Positions 34,401 to 47,185 of a stretch of 64,000 bases of DNA are shown here, in pieces (within the stretch, counting starts at the first letter, position 1; each line of letters starts with the position of its first letter). Both the position numbers and the translations under genes were made by a program. Below the pieces are notes generated by a model. It ran no database searches. It saw only the letters and a list, made by a program, of their open reading frames with translations, and had not been told where the DNA came from. Source of the stretch: Castanea sativa (lineage: Eukaryota; Streptophyta; Magnoliopsida; Fagales; Fagaceae). The DNA is taken from contig NC_134015.1 of NCBI RefSeq assembly GCF_040712315.1, positions 12,792,945 through 12,856,944 of the forward strand, given 5' to 3'.

Positions 34401-37093
34401 GGGGCTAGTGATAGGCTCATGGCCAATGATAGCCAGCAGCCCAGGTCAGTAAGTCCAGGTTTTAGTTCCAATTATTTGTTCAAACTTTATTCTAGTGAGC
34501 ATTGGTAATATTAAAGACACCTAGTTTTGATGGTTGACAAGATCCATGGATATTCAATAAACTGGTTACATGAGATGGACAATTCTTTTAAACAAGTAAT
34601 CTTATCATATAACAAACAAGTTAAGATTGACAAAATGAAACTCATTATATAACACTAGAACAATATTGGGAACCTTCAACTTGAATTGTAAAAGTTTGCC
34701 ATAACTGATTGGAAAATAAATGAAAGAAAAACATAATTGTAATTTTGGTTCCTAATTTGTGCCCCTAGAGTACATCCCCAATGTACTTGGGTTGGCTTTT
34801 TTATTTTTATTTTTATTTTTATAACGGCTTTTTTATTAATATATTTCGTTACCTATCCAAAAAAAAAAAACATAAAAAGGAATATCTACCCCAACCCTAT
34901 TGAAAGATCTACCACAATCTCACCAGGATCATTTTCTAGTTCAAAGATATAGTCTGAGGCAAGAGAACAAACAGTCTATAGCACTATTTGAAGAAGAAGA
35001 AAAAAATGAGTGTTCAAGAAGTTTTTCTAATCCTGAACCCATTCCAATACAGTTTTCCATAGAGCCAACCATATCTAGTAAAAGTCGTGCAAGACTTGTC
35101 TGCAGAGGTTTGAACAAGAGTTTGGCAAACTTAAAACCTAGCTTGATTCATTTGGGCTGTCAAGGACAATCAATTGCAATGAAATTACTGCTTCCCATAC
35201 AGGAGAAAATGTCTTAGTAATGAAAGAACATGAAATACCACCAAAACCAAGTTTTGAAAGAGGAGTATATGTGTCAACTGATGTTGCTTCAACATTAATA
35301 CAATTATAAAGCCTAAACAGCAGGGTAAAATATTTGAACTGTGTGTAATAAACTTAATTCATCCCATTTGATAGTCAGATATATTGTTTATCATTGTCAT
35401 ATATATTGCTTATCACCAAACAAGAAGACTTCTCATTTCTTGAAGTAGATAAATTTTCACCAAAAGAGCAAAGACTTAAAGGGTGGATTCATTTTCCTAG
35501 TTATTCTAGGTTCATCTTCAACTTCTAAAATTGGCACGAACCAAACTATCATGTAGGCAAAATTAATCAAACAAAGTATTTATGCATGTATTTTAAAAAA
35601 ATGTAATCAACCAAAAATACTTGATGACTGTAATCATTTCATATTATTTTAACTTACTAGATTTATCAAATGAAATTTGCGCAAATTCTATATATAATTT
35701 AGATATCTTATAATTGTGAACAAGTAAAAACCGAATCCCACTCCCCCCTCCCCACCACTCCACAAAAAAAAATAATAAATAAATGCAGCAGCCTATAATA
35801 ACACTGTTTTTCTTTTTTCTTTTCTTTTTTTCCCCCTTACTCTATGTGGCAAATGGTTAAACTTATTTTTTTGTCTTTGATTTTTATCCGATGTAGAATA
35901 ATAGCAATTTCCAATAATAAAGTGGTCCTGGCAAAACTATATATTTATTGGAGAAACTATTGATAATAATCATTGTCTATTGAATCTGGCCACTTACAGC
36001 TTCCTACTTCATTCTAATAAACATCACAGGCACAACTGCAAGCTTACAATGTACTCACTGAGATATGGGAAGGACATACCTGTAAACTCACAAGTTGATT
36101 TCGGAGAAATAACGCCTACATTTGGTCGCACACAGTACTTTTTAGGAGATGTAGTTTTTACCTGCCAAAATTATCTAGCTATTAAGCATTCCATCCTCTA
36201 CAAAGAATTTTATACTAAAACTCTATAAAGCTGGGAACAGAAAAACATAAATAGAAGTGAAACACACCTTAAAAGCAACATAGTGATGGGTGTTATTGGC
36301 AAGTCGAACTGAACACGAGCTATGCTTCTTCAATTCAACTATGGAAAACAAAGTAATTCAAACATGTTAGTCCACAAAACCTCGCATTTCAGAAGTAGAT
36401 GCATGCAACAAATACATACCATGGAGAAGCCACCTATTTTTCATATAAAATCAATGACCATATATGAGTAATGCTAAGAAAAGATCACATTACATATCTA
36501 ACACATCCGACTTGAAGGCCACCAAAGTCAATCCCGATATAAAACCATTAAGGATACTATAAATTAATCTGCAAAGTGGTTTTTTTCCCCCCTGTTTCCA
36601 GTTAATATATGGACCCAATTGAATGAACCCGCCCCATCCCATAATCACCTAAGCCAAGACCCCGAGGCCTACTAATTTATTCTATTATCAAATTCATTGG
36701 TTCCAGATACTACTTCCATATATTTTAAAAAATAGAACATTGGAATCCTCATGTTATTTTCATTTTTTTTTATATATCAAAATTGGCAGAAAAACGAAAT
36801 CAACAATTCTTATATGTCTTCTACTAGTTATTTGCTATTTCGACAATTTAAATAAGCTGTGTTTGTTTCCATTAAAATTTATTATAAAATCCATATGTTT
36901 GCCAATTCATCAGTGATCAAACAGAGTGTGAAGAAATTCTAACAATAATGATGGTAGATATAGCCCATATTATTAAAACAAAACAAAAAAAAAAATTGAA
37001 AGGTTAATAATTAAAAGTGGGTCATATGGTAATGATTGACTTACATATAAATTTGAGTTCCTTGGGTTGAATATCCAAAAATTGAGTACTCAT
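28422..37093 (-). CDS. PVA22: Vesicle-associated protein of the VAP27-2 / PVA22 type
   Basis: Eight coding exons on the minus strand: 37045-37093, 36268-36338, 36080-36161, 30908-31023, 30666-30842, 29852-30352, 28838-28915 and 28422-28532. All introns are GT-AG and all phases match (1185 nt, 394 aa). The start gives MSTQFLDIQPKELKF, the usual start of plant VAPs. The MSP domain spans residues ~6-125 and should bind FFAT-type motifs of partner proteins. A linker with 15 octapeptide repeats (188-307), a coiled coil (~308-358) and a C-terminal membrane anchor (~372-392) follow. VAP27 proteins sit in the ER membrane at contact sites with plasma membrane, actin and endocytic structures. The length is close to that of the Arabidopsis two-series member, but the perfect octapeptide array is unusual. 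Intron 4 is 5 kb and holds a LINE fragment. A further intron in the 5' UTR is possible (donor GAG|GTAAGC near 38250). Confidence 0.93.
29141..29167. other. Perfect hairpin in VAP intron 6
   Basis: CAATTATCCCC, a 5-base loop, then GGGGATAATTG: an 11-bp stem. The left arm and its flank recur directly near 29190-29216, so the hairpin arose within a short direct duplication. Confidence 0.7.
29927..30286 (-). repeat. Coding minisatellite: 15 x 24 bp (octapeptide ELKPAKDA)
   Basis: Within VAP exon 6, residues 188-307 are exactly fifteen 8-residue units near ELKPAKDA or ELEPANDA. Position 2 is always Leu or Met. Position 1 is mostly Glu, and charged residues dominate. The period of 24 nt keeps the frame. 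Such a repeat could form an extended or helical spacer between the MSP domain and the coiled coil; this is inference. Confidence 0.93.
32800..33406 (-). mobile_element. 5'-truncated LINE fragment (zf-RVT region) in VAP intron 4
   Basis: On the minus strand 33121-33396 reads LTLDNLMLKGRTLVNRCCLC...ESVNHLLLHC, the Cys/His zf-RVT domain found near the C-terminus of plant LINE ORF2 proteins. After a shift, 32896-33087 continues with CLMWIVWLEWNRRSFEDKEK, also typical. The segment is bounded by a 7-bp direct repeat TGACTCC (32793-32799 and 33407-33413), a likely target duplication. The RT domain itself is missing, as expected for a 5'-truncated copy. Confidence 0.8.
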
Positions 37094-38460
37094 TTCTCTT
37101 CCTCAGTAACAACTCCAAATTCAAATTTTAATAATCTCAGTATCCAAAAGCTCGCCGCCAATGCCGAATCTTCTCTTTTCCTACATAGCCAAACACTTTA
37201 CAAAACAAACCCCACATTTCCAATTCTTCAGAAAATATAAATAAAATTAAAATTAACTCCACACAAACATATAGTGGTATAATATAGAGGGAAAGCAAAT
37301 ATAAATAAATAAATAAATAATTGGAAATGGGAAAAATTAAAATCGAATTTGTGAAATTATTTTCCTGTGAATTTTAAGAAATAAAATCGAATTTGTGCAA
37401 AAATAAATAAATGAGAAGGTAAAGAAAAAAAAAATATTGCCAAAAATAAAATCGAATTTTTCTGCTAAGAGAGAAGGTTAAGGAAAAAAAAAAAAAAAAA
37501 GGAGAGTTAGTAATGGCAGATTGTACATGATTCGGTGCCATTTTCCTTTGTTTTCTCAGCAACCAAACACATAGTACATACGCCAAATTCTGACTCGGTT
37601 TACTTTAATCAATTCAGACTCTAACTCAGTTTCTACTCGCTGATCGTTCAAAACAATAAAAGCACAACAGCGAGTTGAGCTAGACGACACCGTATTAAAC
37701 GAGAAAAGTAACGAGGAAAAAGAGATGAATAGTCAACGAAACGAGTCAAAACTCGGACTCTGTTTCAGTTTCTTTACTCGGACAAGTCCGAAAACCAAAA
37801 AAAAAAAAAAACGAGTCGGAAATCCGAAACGTTTTTTTTTTCCCCCTGAAAATCAGTCCAAGCATTCAAGTGAACCCGAATTCAAACTCGTTTTTCAACT
37901 CAGATCGTTCGAAAAAAAAAAAAAGTCACCAAAAAACGACCGCGTTTAGAATCAGAGAGTGAGACTCTGAAACAAGCTTATTATAATACCTTACCGGTTT
38001 TAGCCTTTTAACAACAAAACTTCAGAGAGAAACGACGCCGTTTAAAGAATCGCCGGAAAAACCAGTCATAAAAAAACGACGGCGTTTAGGATCACCAAAA
38101 CCGTTTTTGAGAGAGAAGAAGAAGAAGAAAAACAAAAACTATGGCGTTTTAAGAACTTCGATTGTTCGAGGAACGAGTAAAGAAAGGGGAAAAAAAAAAG
38201 TCTAAGAAAACGACAGCGTTTGGAAACAGAGAGATGGAGACAGTGAAGGCTTACCTCGCTGGGGAGAGAGAGAGAGAATTAGAGAAACGAAGGCGTTTTA
38301 GGAGTCAGATGAAGATTTTGATTGTTGGGAGATGAAAAAAGAAAAACAGTGGGAGAGAACGACAGCGTTTTCAGAATCTGAAAGAGAGAGGGAGGAGGAA
38401 GTGGAAATGGAAATGAGGAGGAAACCGATAGGCAAAAAGGGAATGGGAATATTGAGTGGG
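37094..38460 (-). promoter_or_regulatory. VAP gene 5' leader and promoter region with repeated AAACGACGNCGTTT-like boxes
   Basis: Eight variants of the near-palindrome AAACGAC(G/A/C)(G/C)CGTTT lie at about 37683, 37932, 38029, 38074, 38137, 38206, 38284 and 38356. The region also has GA/CT-rich tracts, a donor-like GAG|GTAAGC on the minus strand near 38250, and an AT-rich AAATAAAAAG near 38470 that could be a TATA element. Whether the boxes are transcribed leader or promoter depends on the true start site. Small open frames here (37725-37949, 38332-38541) are not convincing genes. Confidence 0.45.
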
Positions 38461-38499
38461 AAAAATGCGGCTTTTTATTTAAGCTTTGTTGTTGGGATC

Positions 38500-40800
38500 G
38501 ATAATTCCAATTTTTATTATGTACAGGACTCGGAATTCTAAACTGAGTAAAATATTAAATTTATTTTATTTATTTAAAAGAGAGTTTGGTGGTCTGAACT
38601 AAAACACTGTAACTTGAAGGAAGACTTTTTTTTTAATTTTGGGAGGGGGAAGAAAAGAAGTGAAAGCCAAGTCTCTGTGCCTGACGGATGGTAGAGCCAC
38701 TTCTAGTGATGTTAGTTGTACCGGCCGTTTTAACCGAAACTCCATCCAATGGATCAACCCGGATTCGTGTGGGTTGGTTTTGGTACGCCTTTTTCTTTTT
38801 CTTTTTTTTTCTTTTTTTTTGAGAAAAAATTTTAAAAGTCTACGCCTTTAGCCAAAAAATATTAAAATAAATGCTACGTTCTTAATATTTTTAAAATAAA
38901 GTATAGGTAATTAATTTAATTAGTAAAGTTTTTAATGGTTGTATAAGAAATTTGACGATAAAAAGCTATTATTAAGAGCAAACATCGTAAAGTGAAGCTC
39001 TCTCAAAAAAATTTGTTATTATTAGTTCTAATTTAAACTTATTATTAAAATTAATTTTTTGTCCCACTAATAACAACTGGTAACAACCTGTCACTTCTGA
39101 TTTATTATTATAGTTGTTACTTATATTAGTGATGAATATTAAATAGCGTCACACTTTTTTATTAATTATTGATAGCTTAATATTTTTTTTATTAAAAAAT
39201 TAGTATAATTTTTTAGCTTTTAAGCAATCAATCTGGCACATCACATAATTAATAACTTTTTTTTTGTCATTTTATATGTTATAATAATTTTATTAAATTT
39301 GTTAGTAAATTAACATCACATTGAATATGACCTTCATAATTAATTAATATTATAAGATTGGGAGAAACCATATAAAACGTGATAGAGAGAGAGAGGATTG
39401 CCATTTATGCCGATTAGTTTACAAATTCACAACGTGGTAAGCAGCATCATTGAGTAATTGCTTCTCAAAACATTTTTTTGTGTCCTAAAAGGTACTTTTC
39501 TAAAATTGTTACAAAATGTTGCTTTTTTAAAATAAATGGGTTTACGAAAATCGTAGGTTTCCACTCAAAAATTAATTGTAGATTTCTATGTATACCTTCT
39601 TCTTCTTCTTTTTTGACATTATCTCTCATACACTACCCTATTACATACAAAGTACACATAATTTATATTTTGAACTAAAAAATTATGTCTTGAAATAACG
39701 ATTTCAGTACAAAAAGAAAAAATTATCACCTCCAAAATTAGTACTTCATGATACTTTTTTTGTTATAGAAAAGTTATGATAGGAGTACATTTGTGCATAG
39801 ACTACTAGTACCCTTGTGGTGTGTTTAGATGACATGATTTGAGCATTTAGATTTGAATTTAGGTGATTAAAATGCAATTAACTTGTTTGGGAAGTTTTCC
39901 TATCAAAAAAAAAAACTTGTTTGGAAAGTTTAAAAAATGTTATGGATCTGAATTTGACAAATCTACTAAGGATTTTAAACCTTTAAAATGCTTGGATTTG
40001 AAATAACTCTTAAATTCAATGAATTTCAAATCTCTTAATTTCAAATCTATTAATTTAAAATACAAACGCAACCTTGATAGATGAACAGTATTAGCATGGG
40101 AGATAGAAATTATGGTTTTGGAAATAACATTTATACTTTTCTTTACTTGACAAATTGTAATGAATAAATTGGATTTTTTTTTTTTTTTTTGGTTACTAAA
40201 ATGAATAAATTGGTATTTTATTGAGTTGGTGTATTTAAGAGTTATCAGTCATGTTATGTATAAATAAATATAAATATATTGTCTGTACTTGAAATTACTT
40301 GTTCTGCTTATTTAAATCGTGTGGATGTGAGTAATCGTTATGTAAGCATTTAATGTTAGGGGGTCATGCATCATGCCGATCATACGCATTCGTTGTTTGA
40401 CTCATTAAAAAAGATATTGTTCAATGAACTTTTAGCGTTTTTTATTCATTGAAAGTCCTATGTAAAAGTGTGGAGTCAATAAGAAAGATATTGCTAATAA
40501 CTCTCTGTTTCAGCAAAACAGGAAGCACGTTTAATAAAGAAAACACACAGATGAATTTTATGTGAATAAAGATTTTTAGCTAGCCACCTGATAAAAATTG
40601 TGATTTGAGTTTAATCAGCAAAAAATAAAAACAAAACAAAAAATAATAATTGTAACTTGGGTTTCAGTTTTTATTATTTATAAAGCTAAAATATTAACTT
40701 TCTCCCGGCAGAAAATAAATAATAATTTACTTTCATTTTGGAGTTTGGACTTTGGACTAGCTAGCTGCTTTTTTCTTTTTCCTTTTTGGTTAGAGATAGT
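38500..40800. other. Intergenic region, no gene seen
   Basis: AT-rich. Around 39005-39125 there is a half of a MITE-like inverted repeat ('aacaacctgtcac' type). The open frame 39478-39678 has no recognisable product. Confidence 0.5.
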
Positions 40801-40805
40801 TTCAA

Positions 40806-41495
40806 GATAAATTATTATTTGAATTAAAAGTATTTAAATTTAGACTTAGTGACAAATCTTTATATGAATAAGCATATTGTTATTTATTTGTATACAAATT
40901 AATTTTTAGGTTTTAGGATAAGATAAGATTGGTTCTTATGTTTTAGAATTTGTTGATGAGATTATCTCATCATTTACTATTTATATAGGTTGATTGCATT
41001 AATGAGAATTAAGCATAAAATTAACCCAAAAATTTCAGGAGGTAATCACCTCGACTAAGTTAGATAAATTATTATTTGAATTAAAAATATTTAAATTTAG
41101 GTGTAGTGATAGATCTTTAGCTGAATAAGGTATCAGTAAATTAGTATTGTTAGTATTTATTTGTATTCAAATTAATTCTTATGTTATCTCCACACCAAAA
41201 AATCTATATTTTAGGATTTGTTGATGAGGTTGTCTCATACTTGGGCTTGGCTATTTATATATATTGAATGCATTAATTAGAATTAAGTATAAAATTAACC
41301 CAAAAGGTATATTTTCCCGTTCAAGTTTAGAAGGCTGGTCTTCTAGAATCCACTAAGTTATCTTTTACTTTTTCTAGTTCACATTAAATGCATTTATCAT
41401 AATTAAGCCTAAAATTAATCCAAAAAGTCTATTCCTCCTCTCAAGTCCAGGATCCTAGTATTCTATAATCGACTAAGTTATCTTTTACTTTCTTT
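40806..41495. repeat. Diverged tandem duplication, ~256-bp period
   Basis: 'agataaattattatttgaat' starts copies at about 40807 and 41063. The later landmarks 'aaaattaaccca' and 'actaagttatcttttacttt' recur too, the latter also near 41472 in a third partial copy. Non-coding. Confidence 0.65.
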
Positions 41496-41504
41496 TTCTT
41501 TTTC

Positions 41505-41672
41505 TTTTTTTTCTGGTTCACAACCACGTCTGCTTTTAATAATTACTCTTTATCATCAGACCAAGTATACCAATTAATTTTTAGTGTAGATGGGGACTGA
41601 ACCCCATATTTCTTATTTTCAATGACAAGAGACTTCACCAATTAAGCTAACCAGTATGTAACTCGTACTCAT
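41505..41672 (-). mobile_element. tRNA-derived SINE
   Basis: On the minus strand the A box (TGGTTAGCTTAATTGGTGAA, near 41634-41653) and B box (GGGGTTCAGTCCCCA, near 41592-41606) of an internal Pol III promoter are at the expected spacing. They are followed by the 'ttggtctgatgataaagag' body familiar from plant SINEs. The open frame 41669-41896 is unrelated noise. Confidence 0.7.
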
Positions 41673-41679
41673 GTACAGG

Positions 41680-43141
41680 AATGATGAATTGTAGTGGTAT
41701 TATTGATGTTAGTTTGAGTTATAAAACATATAGATATTAGTTTGAATAGGCATGCAAAATATCTAAATAGGAACAGTATAAAAAATATACTCATTAGTTT
41801 AGAGAAAAAATAACAGCAAAAATCTAAACAATTGAATTTATATGAAAATCTAAACAATTTAATTAGTTTTTTATATACATACATGCTAGAATCCATTGGA
41901 CTAGTCAGCTTTAGGTGTCAAATATGAATACATATTTCTACTCAACTGCATTGAATTATAGAAGTGATTCATAATCCTAGTCCTATGTTTATCTAGTCTC
42001 TCTGTAAAATGTTTCAAAACCATGGATTAGGAGAAACTATAAGCAAAAATAATAATCATACAGATCAGCCATACTGTTTCTGAAAAAAAAAAGGGATCAG
42101 TCATACTAATTAACATGCCTAAAACAACTGGTGAAGAAAACATTTTCAGCATAATTATAACAATAATATATTTCCTTCTGCAAAATTATACTTATGAAAC
42201 ATTAAAACATAAAAATAGACTTAGTTGTCAATCCAAGTTAGATGCACAATTTTATTGTGTAAAAGTATAGTTATAGGTATTTTAAAAGAAAAAAGTAAAA
42301 AACTTAAAATTCTACCTACGAAATAACCAAAACGAGATAATGAAATTGAGTTCATCCAAAATGAGATTTATCACTCGTTGTGTTGGTAAGTCGTCTAAAA
42401 ATTCTATGTATTTATTATGATTTATGCATGATTTATACCGTCTTAGAAACTGAAAAGATTAATTGTGGTTATTATAAAATATTCATATTTATGTTAGAAT
42501 AATTAAATAAAAATATTATGAATGCTGTAATTTTAAGATAAAGTTTAGCTACAAAATTGGTTATAATCTAAGATTACAACCTTACTCAATATATTTTTAT
42601 TGGAGGTAAATTTTGACAAATCCATCATTGGATTATATTTTCTTTCTATATCTTCCATGCTTGCAAAATTTTTGAAAAATTAAAGATCAATAGTTATATC
42701 ATTAATAAGTTATTTAAATTGTAAGTTTTTGTAGTTTAAAATTATGCATAAAATATAATCTTATAGATCATATAGTAAATAATATCTGATTGACACAAAA
42801 CTTGATATGTGTATTAAAAGTGTAAATAACATGCAATCCATTAATTAAATTTAGGATACAACCAATGTTGTAGTTAAACTTTGTCTGTAATTTTGTTCCG
42901 ATTCTAAATTAATCATGTTATATTTGGGGCGAGTCAAAATATGTAACATAATTGATAATATGACTAAGTTTCTTTAATTATAAAAAAAAACGTTAAATTT
43001 GACTCCCCTCAAATCTCCCAATAAACACAAACTATTATTGTCATTATCAAAATCTAGATGAATGTCCACCATATGCTTGAGCCAGGTTTTTCTCGAGAAA
43101 AAAAAAATGCTTGACTCAGGAATCTGAAAAGTTCACTTGTA
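41680..43141. other. AT-rich intergenic region, no gene seen
   Basis: No coding signal, repeat or RNA gene recognised. Confidence 0.5.
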
Positions 43142-43146
43142 AGTTG

Positions 43147-44218
43147 TGAAAGCTCGAATTTGTGTTAAAAACACAAGAGCTGTTTAGACCCCAAATTAAA
43201 AAATTACGGCTTAGTTGATTTTATTTTAACTTATCTAAGTGCGGAAACAAGAGTAAATGAAGCGCAATCAACCGATATTACTCTAGTGCATAAACATGAA
43301 TAACAAATAATAAAAATAAAGTACAAGAGTAAGGGAAGAAAAATGCAATCATAAGATAACACGGTAATGTGTTATCGAAGAGAAACCGAAGAACTCGGCG
43401 AAAAACCTCCCCGCTGCCCTCCAAGCGATAAATCGATCAACTAGACAATAAGTTGGGATACACGTATAATAAGAGACCTTCCAAGCCTAATCTACTCAAT
43501 GTACCTAAGCCCTTCAAGCTCCTACTCCAACAAGGATTCTCATAACCGTGTCTTGTCTAGCTTTCTAGATCCCGCAATATGCCCGATTGCATCTGCCAAG
43601 CCTCACCGGCTTCTTTTGGCAAATCCCCAAAGCTTCCCAAGCTCCAAAACACTCTCTAAATTCTGAAAATGTGTGGGTTGTGTGTGGGTACAAATCTCCT
43701 CTCAAGGTATGACAATGGAAGAGAGAAGGAGAAGAGGCTAGAATAATTTCTCACTAAAGATGAGTAGCTCTCTCTCTAAAAGATGGGTGTGTGTTGTAGA
43801 AAACCTATCTAGGGTTTTTCTCTCTGAATGGGCTCACATACTTTTGTGGGTAATGAGGGTATATATAGTGTGGGTGAAGGGTAAGAAGGTCACACTTAAA
43901 AATCCTCTAGGCAAAGAGTTTCGCAGGTATTTCACGAGAAGGCCTTACCCGTGAGACACTCTCGAAATTGACAATCTGACATGACTCTTCAGCTTCCAGT
44001 CATGTGCTTCTCACATGCCCTTTTCGCGGGAACCCTTCTTGCACGCTAGTCGCGACATGCATTAATCTTCAATTAAGCTTGAGTCTTCACCAACTTAATA
44101 CTAAACTCAATACAATAAAATCCCACAAAAATACAAGGAAACAAATTTATGCAATTACAACACTTTTTGTCATGGAATAAAGCCAGCATAAAACATAATT
44201 ATAAATCACAACTTTACA
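43147..44218 (+). mobile_element. Solo LTR, family A, copy 2
   Basis: 1072 bp, TGAAAGCTCG...CTTTACA, flanked by AGTTG (43142-43146, 44219-44223). It aligns end to end with 1367-2407. A TATA box (GGGTATATATAGTG) near 43858 indicates plus-strand transcription. It keeps several 'cgcgagac'-like motifs also present in copy 1. Confidence 0.88.
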
Positions 44219-44223
44219 AGTTG

Positions 44224-45418
44224 TAACTTGCTTGTTGTTCACTCAAAATCATCAAGCTTTGAATTTTAACTTTTAACTATACTTTATAAGCTTATATAAA
44301 CACATTATTGTATACAATTTTTGGAAAGTAAAAAAGTTGTCATATCATAGCAAGCCTTTTATCCTAAGCCTAAAAAGAGAAATCATCATTGTGCTTTTTT
44401 TCATAAACAATACATTGAGTTTCTATATACATTGAGTTTTAAACCTTTCTTGAAATCACATAGAACTTTTCTAGTGTGTTCACTACAGTAATATTCAAGA
44501 AAGTTTTGGTTTGTACTAGCGATGAGTTTGTGGAGGAAATTACTCTAGAAGGGGTCTCGAGGTTCTGAAGTTACTGCTGTAAAAAGGCAAGAGTGATGTT
44601 TATAAAAGTTACAATAGATATTCTAATTATGCAATGGTTTTGTAAATTGCAAGTACATTGTTGTAATTGTTCATATGTAGTGGATTTCCTAAAAGACTAG
44701 GTCCTTGAGTAATTTTTCAATCCATTAAAAAGGGTTTTTATTGATTTTCTACATCAAATTTGTGTATGCTTTTAGTGTTTTCGTTATTATTATTGTTTTA
44801 GATTTGACATTTGATATCTATGGTTTATATATCTGCTTAGGTGTGAAAATTATAATAAACGTGTTAAATTGATTTGTACTTTTTTCTCACAAATGATTCT
44901 AATATATAATTTTCAAAATAAAAAATACAATGACCAAAATCACACTCATGTCAACATCGACTAATGTGGTATGCACAATAAGGCGAAGTCATAATATTAT
45001 TTTTGGAATCCAAACTCAATATATCAATAATTTGTATGCACAAATATATAATTTATACTTAAAATAGGTTGTTAGCATTATATATATACATATATACACC
45101 CACATAGAATTTTCTCTTAGATAAGAAGATTTTATCAATTTAATAATGTAAAATTCAATACAATTAATTTTATGCATTAAGTCAAGTGTAATTATCATTT
45201 AAAATTGTATTTATCAACTATAAATGTTCTTTAAATCAATGTCTATTTGTTACATAAATAAAAGATAATTTATTAGAGTATAGTTTTAGAAAAATATCAA
45301 TTTTATGTCTTAACATATATACAATGTAATATAAGAGGGATAAAATCAAGACAAAAACTAAATAAAAAGCTTTATTTTATGTATATATAGAAAGTGTAGG
45401 GATGTTTATCAAAAAAAA
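44224..45418. other. AT-rich intergenic region, no gene seen
   Basis: No supported gene. An 11-bp piece 'gaaagtgtagg' at 45390 anticipates the target-LTR junction at 45419 and may be a small local duplication. Confidence 0.5.
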
Positions 45419-45423
45419 GAAAG

Positions 45424-46227
45424 TGTAGGAATGATAGGTCCAATAGTATTTATTGGGCCGGGGGCCCGATCCGAAGATGTCTAATTGTCCGAGGACGGGT
45501 AAACATTGTTATGGAGGTTGGCATTGATGAATAAAGAAGGGGGTCTGGTTATGATGATCCGAGAAGGGGGTCCGAGGAGGGATGCTTCCTCGACTGAGCG
45601 AAGCAAAGGTCAGAAGGTATGGTCTGCCATCTAGAAGCAACGTTCCAGGAGATTCTATTGATAAGGATATATATCGCGTGAGCACAGGACAAAGAAAAGC
45701 TATGAAATATCTAAGAGAAAACTGCTACCACCACATTGAATGCTTTGTAACTAACTCTCTGGCCGCATTAATGAGGAAGTGATACCTGATCAGTAGTTTT
45801 TAGCCTTACAACTACTCCCAAAGACTTCAAGAAGGTGTTGATGGGACAAGAATCAACACCATCAATCTGATTTACACGTGAAGAGTAGAGATAAAATAGG
45901 GAAGATAGTATAAAATAGAGGGAGGATCCTGAGGGAAAGGGATCGGGGTATGAAGAGAAAAACAGTGTAGAATCAAGAACAATATTTGTAATCAATCCCA
46001 AAAGAATAGATACAAGAATCAACCTCCTCAGATTGTGTCTGAGGACAATTTTCCTTAGATAAAATCAGTTCATCTTTATTCTATTGTTATCTTTACCCAC
46101 TATGATTGTTGTCTAAACTCATTAGAACTTAGTTTTCTAATCCACTATCTAGAAATTCATTGTATTAGGCTCTTTGGGCCTACTCCCTTTATTCCTTTAG
46201 GCTTAGGTACTAAATTGCGTCCTTACA
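45424..46227 (+). mobile_element. Solo LTR related to the Tat element, opposite orientation
   Basis: 804 bp, TGTAGGAATG...GTCCTTACA, with the 5-bp direct repeat GAAAG on both sides (45419-45423, 46228-46232). Motifs such as 'ctggccgcattaatg' and 'ccgaggac' match the reverse complement of the 21524-22304 LTR, so its sense strand is plus. TATA-like AGTATAAAATAG lies near 45907. No internal region remains. Confidence 0.87.
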
Positions 46228-46232
46228 GAAAG

Positions 46233-47185
46233 TATGTCCCAAAATTTTAACTATAAAATTCTCTATATTTACTTATATATTTTTATCATTTGTGCTTTAA
46301 ATGCTTATAAAATTAATGACTTATATATGATAAAAAATAAAATGTTTAAAAAAAGTCATTGGTGTTATTATCAATCTATATATTAGTGTGTTCCACACAC
46401 ACGATGAAGTCTTTCACCTTGAATCTCCAACATGAGTGCAAATCTAGCTGGTCAACGTAGCTTTAGATCTAAAACATGAATGCAACAATATTGAATGGGA
46501 CCAAACAATACATCATGACAAAAGGTTTTATGGCACTTCGATCTATAAAAGTAGCTACACTTTCTAATCTAATAAAATCATTTCTAGTTGTAAAGCCCTT
46601 TTCCTTTTTCTTTTTTCGTATTGGTTCTAAACTTTTGATGACCAAATCTCCTTAATTTGAGTCTTTTACTAATTGCACGAGGAGGAAAAGCATAAAGGTA
46701 ATGATTAGTATACAAATTGGACCTAAAAAAGTCTCATTACCATATTATATATTATATGATTTATCTGTTAATTTACGCATCCATATAAAATAAACAAGGC
46801 ATTAAATTTGAATGCATGAAAATGATATAAAACCAACTAGGTAGTTGAGACTTTGAAAATGAGATGAGGAAGTTTTAATAACCGGGCCATTGTCATCTTG
46901 AAGCTTCCTTCAACTAACTTCTACTTTGTTGCACACATGCATGCAAGTGTAGGAGCAAAATGTAAAAGCTTTTTCTTTGACAACACTAGCGTGAGTAGGA
47001 TTGAAAATGAACCCAACTATTCAGAAATTTTTTGGGCTTAGCTAGAGAACAAAACTGTTTATTTGCGTTATTTAACAAACGAGTCAAATTCAATTGCAAA
47101 TTTAAGTGTCATTGTTAAATGAATCATGTTCAGATGACATAATGATATGTTCTTGGACAAATTTGCAAGTATGATATTCAATTTA
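46233..47185. other. Intergenic region, no gene seen
   Basis: AT-rich, no repeat or gene recognised. Confidence 0.5.

Noticed and set aside
43760..43954. 64-codon frame in the solo LTR
   Set aside because: The aligned copy at 1367-2407 does not keep the frame, so it is not coding.
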